A stretch of DNA of 64,000 nt, taken from assembly GCF_027944005.1 (NCBI RefSeq), contig NZ_AP027204.1:1674001-1738000 (forward strand), in the 5' to 3' direction. The notes under the pieces were generated by a model. The model did not search any database. It had not been told where the DNA came from and saw nothing but the letters and a program-made list of their open reading frames with translations. Position 1 is the first letter of the stretch, and each line of letters opens with the position of its first letter. The position numbers and the translations under genes were made by a program. Of the stretch, positions 60,299-64,000 are shown piece by piece. Source of the stretch: Polynucleobacter sp. SHI8. GTDB taxonomy: Bacteria; Pseudomonadota; Gammaproteobacteria; Burkholderiales; Burkholderiaceae.

Positions 60299-61553
60299 AT
60301 ATAGCTGCTATTGCCATAAAAATAGTCGCAAACCATCCCAATGTTAGTTGAGTTTTAGAAGCCGTAAAAGAACCCATAACGGTTTTTTTGGTTACTAATA
60401 CAAGTATGGCAACCATCAATGGAACTGCCACAACTCCATTAATCACAGCACTCCAAAATAAAGCTTTCATGGGATTAATCGGTAAATACTGAATGAGTAA
60501 AGCAAGTAAAACACTAACCGCAATAATTAAATAGAACTTTTTATCTTCCATGATAGAGTCCTCCAAACTCGATCGCCAACCAAATAGTTCAGATAATGCA
60601 TAAGCGGCAGATCCTGCTAGAACAGGAATGGCAATCAAACCAACAGCTAATATCCCGATAGCAAATAATATATAGGCAAACTCACCGGCTAATGGCCTTA
60701 ACGCCTCTGCTGCCTGGGCAGCAGTTGAAATATCTGTCAGACCACTTGTATGTAGGGTGACACTAGTGGCTAAAATAATGAAAAATGCAGCTAAGTTGGA
60801 ATAGAACATGCCACTCCATGTGTCCCACTGGATTCTTCGTAACTCTAGTTTTCCATTTTCTTGAGTCTCATGCATGAGGGGTTTACCTGATTTGAGGTTC
60901 ATGTCCTCAACTTCCTGTGATGCCTGCCAAAAAAATAAATACGGGCTAATCGTTGTCCCAAAAATACCAACTACCATTGCGGCAGTTTGAGCATTAAATT
61001 GCAATGTCGGCATCAACGTGGTTTTTAATACTTCCCCCCATGGCACATGAACCGTAAAAAGAACTGCAGCATAAGCGAGTAATGACAGGGTTAGCCATTT
61101 AAGAAAAAAAACATAACGATGATAAGGCACGAATATTTGCAGAATAAGTGTCACCAATGCAAAAACAATGGTCATGATATGCCAGTTAATTCCTGTGACT
61201 AATTGTGCAACTTCACCCATCGCAGCAATATCAGCTGCGATATTTAAGACATTAGCCATTAGTAGTAGAAATACGAGTGGGAATACCACCATCGGTGAAA
61301 AACTATTTTTTAAGTTTGCTGCTAAACCTTGACCAGTGACACGCCCAATTTGTGCACAAAGCAGTTGAATTGATGCCATTAACGGATAAGAAATGGGCAT
61401 GGTCCATAACATATTCAAACCAAATTGAGCACCAGCCTGAGAGTAGGTAACAATCCCACTCGGGTCGTCATCCGCAACACCTGTGACCCATCCAGGGCCA
61501 ACTTTTGCCAGTGGATGATTCTTAATTTTCCCAAAAAGGGATCGCAGGTTCAT
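60264..61553 (-). CDS. NRAMP-like divalent metal transporter family protein
   Basis: 429 residues and about 11 membrane helices in the NRAMP fold. The helix 1 metal motif, DPGN in classical NRAMP proteins, is D30-P31-S32-G33 (ADDDPSGIVTYSQAGAQ), and the helix 6 MPH motif is S203-P204-Y205 (GTTISPYLFFWQ). The Met ligand that favours soft transition metals is thus missing. Members with such motifs form a separate bacterial group of uncertain substrate. Divergent from the YadG-like ATPase gene and convergent with nnrD. Confidence 0.85.
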   Translation of the reverse strand: MNLRSLFGKIKNHPLAKVGPGWVTGVADDDPSGIVTYSQAGAQFGLNMLWTMPISYPLMASIQLLCAQIGRVTGQGLAANLKNSFSPMVVFPLVFLLLMANVLNIAADIAAMGEVAQLVTGINWHIMTIVFALVTLILQIFVPYHRYVFFLKWLTLSLLAYAAVLFTVHVPWGEVLKTTLMPTLQFNAQTAAMVVGIFGTTISPYLFFWQASQEVEDMNLKSGKPLMHETQENGKLELRRIQWDTWSGMFYSNLAAFFIILATSVTLHTSGLTDISTAAQAAEALRPLAGEFAYILFAIGILAVGLIAIPVLAGSAAYALSELFGWRSSLEDSIMEDKKFYLIIAVSVLLALLIQYLPINPMKALFWSAVINGVVAVPLMVAILVLVTKKTVMGSFTASKTQLTLGWFATIFMAIAAIFMMIAYLMNLL

Positions 61554-61629
61554 GAGTTGATTGTAGGTTAGAAAATCAATTGATGGGGGGTTTCTAGCAA
61601 ATAATAGAATTTTCTATATCATTGACACG

Positions 61630-62571
61630 ATGAACACTATCCTCTCTATTTCCAATCTTCATAAGACCTATCAATCTGGTTTTCAAGCCCTCAAAGGTAT
61701 TAATTTAGAGATAACCAAAGGAGAGATATTTGCTCTGCTTGGACAAAATGGTGCAGGAAAAACAACTCTCATTAGCATTATTTGCGGCATTGTAAATCCT
61801 AGTAGCGGTCAGATTTTGGTGGATGGTAATGACATCATCAAGGACTACCGAGAAGCCAGGGAACTCATTGGTCTAGTTCCACAAGAACTATCTACCGACT
61901 CTTTTGAAACGGTATGGAACACGGTGACTTTTAGTCGGGGTCTTTATGGAAAAGCTCCAGATCCTGATTTAATTGAAAAAATCCTGAAAGACCTCTCGTT
62001 GTGGGATAAGCGTAATAACAAAATCATGACGCTCTCAGGTGGCATGAAACGCAGAGTCATGATTGCTAAAGCCCTCTCGCATGAACCCAAGATTCTATTT
62101 CTTGATGAACCCACAGCAGGGGTTGATGTCAGTCTCAGAAAAGATATGTGGAACCTAGTCAAAATTCTCAAAAACAATGGTACTACGGTGATTCTCACAA
62201 CCCACTACATTGAAGAGGCTGAGGAGATGGCAGATCGTATTGGCATCATTCGTAGCGGTGAGCTCATTATGGTCGACGACAAATTAGCCTTAATGAAAAA
62301 ATTAGGTAAAAAAGAATTAACGCTGCAGCTGCAACATCCACTGGAGAGTCTCCCTCAAGAATTGGATGTGCCTGGCTTAGTTCTTTCAGACGACAAATGC
62401 GAGCTCACCTATCACTTCGATGCAAAAGATGGGGATATTGATATTGCACAACTATTACAAAAAATATCTAACCAGGGCATTATCTTTAAAGACTTATATA
62501 CCAAGCAAAGTTCTTTAGAAGACATATTTGTCAACCTAGTAAATGCAGAGGTAAGCACCAATGAAGCTTAA
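61630..62571 (+). CDS. yadG: ABC transporter ATP-binding protein (YadG-like)
   Basis: 313 residues. Walker A GQNGAGKTTL, LVPQELSTDSFETVWNTVTFSRGLYG, signature LSGGMKRRVMIAKAL, Walker B ILFLDEPTAGVD, and a C-terminal ~90-residue extension ending LEDIFVNLVN. The overall pattern and length agree with E. coli YadG, the ATPase of an ABC-2 exporter of unknown substrate. The downstream permease gene overlaps by 11 bases, which confirms the pair. Confidence 0.9.
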   Translation: MNTILSISNLHKTYQSGFQALKGINLEITKGEIFALLGQNGAGKTTLISIICGIVNPSSGQILVDGNDIIKDYREARELIGLVPQELSTDSFETVWNTVTFSRGLYGKAPDPDLIEKILKDLSLWDKRNNKIMTLSGGMKRRVMIAKALSHEPKILFLDEPTAGVDVSLRKDMWNLVKILKNNGTTVILTTHYIEEAEEMADRIGIIRSGELIMVDDKLALMKKLGKKELTLQLQHPLESLPQELDVPGLVLSDDKCELTYHFDAKDGDIDIAQLLQKISNQGIIFKDLYTKQSSLEDIFVNLVNAEVSTNEA

Positions 62572-63328
62572 TTACTATGGTATCCGCGCCATTTATCAAT
62601 TTGAAATGGCTAGAACGCGTCGCACTTTAATGCAAAGTGTGATTGCGCCTGTTATCTCTACATCTTTGTATTTTATTGTTTTTGGTTCAGCGATCGGCTC
62701 TCGCATTACTGAAATGGAAGGCATTTCTTACGGCGCATTCATCGTACCGGGCCTCATTATGCTTTCGCTTCTGACACAAAGCATTTCAAATGCCTCTTTT
62801 GGCATTTACTTTCCTAAATTTAGTGGGACTATTTATGAACTGCTTTCCGCTCCGATATCTCCATTAGAGATTGTGCTTGGCTATGTTGGTGCTGCAGCAA
62901 GTAAATCGATTGTTCTGGGACTCATCATTCTATTGACTGCTACTTTTTTTGTACCGCTACAAATCGATCATCCGTTTTGGATGTTATTTTATTTAGTGGT
63001 CACTTCCATAACGTTTAGCATGATCGGTTTTATTATCGGTATATGGGCTGACGGGTTTGAAAAACTTCAAGTAGTGCCCTTACTCATCATCACACCCCTA
63101 ACTTTCTTAGGTGGTAGTTTTTATTCAATCTCTGTATTGCCCCCCTTCTGGCAAAAGATTGCTCTACTCAATCCAGTGGTTTATCTCGTTAGTGGCTTTC
63201 GTTGGAGTTTTTATGGCATCCAGGATGTTGAAATTTGGGTAAGTCTAGGAATGACGATGGCTTTCTTGGCAATATCTGTTGCAGTGGTTGTTTGGATTTT
63301 TAAAACTGGATATCGTCTGAAAAAGTAA
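62561..63328 (+). CDS. yadH: ABC-2 type permease (YadH-like)
   Basis: 255 residues with six membrane helices and the ABC-2 permease pattern: RRTLMQSVIAPVISTSLYFIVFGSAIGSRI, GISYGAFIVPGLIMLSLLTQSISNASFGIYFPKFSGTIYELLSAPISPLEIVLGYVGAAASKSIVLG and the end region LLNPVVYLVSGFRWSFYG. E. coli YadH has nearly the same length. It forms the export channel for the YadG-like ATPase; 11-base overlap with that gene. No terminator is evident directly after it. Confidence 0.9.
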   Translation: MKLNYYGIRAIYQFEMARTRRTLMQSVIAPVISTSLYFIVFGSAIGSRITEMEGISYGAFIVPGLIMLSLLTQSISNASFGIYFPKFSGTIYELLSAPISPLEIVLGYVGAAASKSIVLGLIILLTATFFVPLQIDHPFWMLFYLVVTSITFSMIGFIIGIWADGFEKLQVVPLLIITPLTFLGGSFYSISVLPPFWQKIALLNPVVYLVSGFRWSFYGIQDVEIWVSLGMTMAFLAISVAVVVWIFKTGYRLKK

Positions 63329-63408
63329 TGTCCGCCCCATTGGGGTGCTCTTGACGTAAAAACGTTGCTATTAAAGCTAAATCCCACTTTCTTACATAAT
63401 TTTGATAT

Positions 63409-63447
63409 CTATAGGTATCAAATAATTATTTAAATTGATACCTATAG
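63409..63447. repeat. Perfect 13-bp inverted repeat upstream of flagellin
   Basis: CTATAGGTATCAA (63409-63421) and TTGATACCTATAG (63435-63447) are exact complements with a 13-base AT-rich spacer. It lies about 80 bases after yadH and 135 before the sigma-28 -35 box. It may be a yadH terminator, an operator or a recombinase site. Confidence 0.75.
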
Positions 63448-63582
63448 GCTATAAATGGTTGGCTCGTGGTGTCTGCAGGTGGTTCAACAAGCATGAGACT
63501 CTACAAACTGGCCTCTTATAGTTTAATGTAACGGAGGATATGGACTTGATAACAAATATTTAGTTGTTTTAATAATTTTTAC

Positions 63583-63609
63583 TCAAGTTATATTTATTTT
63601 GGTCGTTAT
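63583..63609 (+). promoter_or_regulatory. Predicted sigma-28 (FliA) promoter of flagellin
   Basis: TCAAGTTA, 11 bases, GTCGTTAT. Against the E. coli FliA consensus TAAAGTTT-N11-GCCGATAA this matches 6 of 8 and 5 of 8 positions with the exact spacing, and it lies about 100 bases before the flagellin start. Confidence 0.65.
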
Positions 63610-63710
63610 GAAATTATTGGCATTATTTTATGCCCTTTATTTGTTATTCTAGAAACGAACTACTAAGGAAAAAATCTTAATATTTAAGTTCACTTCTGGA
63701 AAGTAGTTGC

Positions 63711-64000
63711 ATGACTTTGGTTATCAATACCAACATAACATCATCCTTGGCACAGAGCAATCTGTCTAAGGTGGGTGATGCTTTACAAACGACAATTCAG
63801 CGTTTGTCTTCAGGCCTGCGTGTCAATACTGCAGCTGATGATGCTTCTGGGTTCGCGATTGCAAACCGGATGGACGCACAAGTCCGAGGGATGGCTGTTG
63901 CAACACGCAATGCTAACGATGCAATTTCTTTTTCACAAACTTCAAGTGGAGCATTATCACAGATTTCAAATAACTTACAACGTATGAGAGAGCTTGCTGT
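63711..64000 (+). CDS. fliC: Flagellin, N-terminal part (cut by window end)
   Basis: The ATG at 63711 opens a frame that runs to the window edge (96 residues visible): MTLVINTNITSSLAQSNLSK, then LQTTIQRLSSGLRVNTAADDASGFAIANRMDAQVRGMAVATRNANDAISFSQTSSGALSQISNNLQRMRELA. This is the conserved D0/D1 helical region of flagellin, including the RLSSGLRVN stretch (TLR5-recognised region in other bacteria). It polymerises into the filament after export through the flagellar type III system. Preceded by a sigma-28-like promoter; GGAAAG is a weak ribosome site. The cell is therefore probably flagellated. Confidence 0.95.
   Translation, partial: MTLVINTNITSSLAQSNLSKVGDALQTTIQRLSSGLRVNTAADDASGFAIANRMDAQVRGMAVATRNANDAISFSQTSSGALSQISNNLQRMRELA

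Larger units (their letters stand above)
63329..63710. other. 382-base intergenic region upstream of flagellin
   Basis: The only gene-free stretch over 300 bases. It holds a 13-bp inverted repeat (63409-63447), a predicted sigma-28 promoter (63583-63609) and an AT-rich leader of about 90 bases before the flagellin ATG. No coding frame or recognisable RNA gene is seen in the rest. Confidence 0.7.

Noticed and set aside
1..64000. CRISPR arrays, insertion sequences, prophage or integrase genes
   Set aside because: No regularly spaced repeats, transposase, integrase or phage structural motifs were recognised on either strand.

Overview
The window looks like a chromosomal segment of a low-GC betaproteobacterium of the order Burkholderiales, most like Polynucleobacter or a close relative. 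This is inferred from three things: the housekeeping block greB / spoT-rpoZ-gmk-yicC / rph-rdgB-hemW, the number of Bug/TctC-type solute-binding proteins (five, none with TctA/TctB membrane partners), and the overall AT-rich composition. No insertion sequences, phage genes, rRNA or CRISPR arrays were seen. One tRNA (Arg-ACG) is present. The window cuts the first gene (trhP) at its 5' end and the last (flagellin) at its 3' end.

Layout. 1-9.3 kb: tRNA-modification gene trhP, an orphan HigA-type antitoxin, lipoprotein and membrane genes, two Bug proteins, two MFS transporters and an Asp/Glu-racemase-superfamily enzyme. 9.4-17.8 kb: tRNA-Arg facing greB, then the stringent-response/nucleotide block spoT-rpoZ-gmk-yicC on the minus strand and rph-rdgB-hemW-panE on the plus strand. 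17.8-26.9 kb: rarD, then a minus-strand six-gene operon (DUF3141 PHA-synthase-like hydrolase, MaoC-Pta fusion, acetate kinase, two CoA-transferase subunits, 3-hydroxybutyryl-CoA dehydrogenase) ending in a clear terminator, preceded by a fabI paralogue broken by a one-base frameshift. 27-31.3 kb: esterase, C-S lyase, two glutathione transferases and a haloacid dehalogenase.

31.3-40.2 kb: a probable minus-strand operon for uptake and breakdown of an aromatic or related acid: extradiol (VOC) dioxygenase, a Liv-type ABC transporter with a LivM-LivG fusion, a YciI protein, a Tat-exported amidohydrolase and two FAH-family hydrolases. 40.3-45.7 kb: ppk2, 3-hydroxybutyrate dehydrogenase, and a gentisate operon (3-hydroxybenzoate 6-hydroxylase, gentisate 1,2-dioxygenase, maleylpyruvate isomerase) divergent from a MarR regulator. 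The hydrolase that would finish the gentisate route may be one of the FAH proteins of the previous operon.

46.4-58.7 kb: a nine-gene minus-strand operon (Bug protein, racemase, CitE-like CoA lyase, acyl-CoA dehydrogenase, class III CoA-transferase, MaoC hydratase, 3-hydroxyisobutyrate-dehydrogenase-like enzyme, SDR, cupin), divergent from an IclR regulator and another Bug gene and followed by a GMC oxidoreductase. Read in order it encodes activation, dehydrogenation, hydration and aldol-type cleavage of an acyl-CoA, and is the best candidate here for an uncharacterised catabolic pathway. 58.8-64 kb: YceI protein, NAD(P)HX dehydratase, an NRAMP-like transporter with unusual motifs, a YadGH-type ABC exporter, and flagellin behind a probable sigma-28 promoter.

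Regulation visible in the sequence includes the same 16-bp palindrome class (GTTCA-N6-TGAAC) in front of both the IclR-linked operon and the extradiol/ABC operon, a MarR-type operator in the gentisate divergent promoter, a shared -10 region between tRNA-Arg and greB, and a perfect 30-bp palindrome inside spoT.
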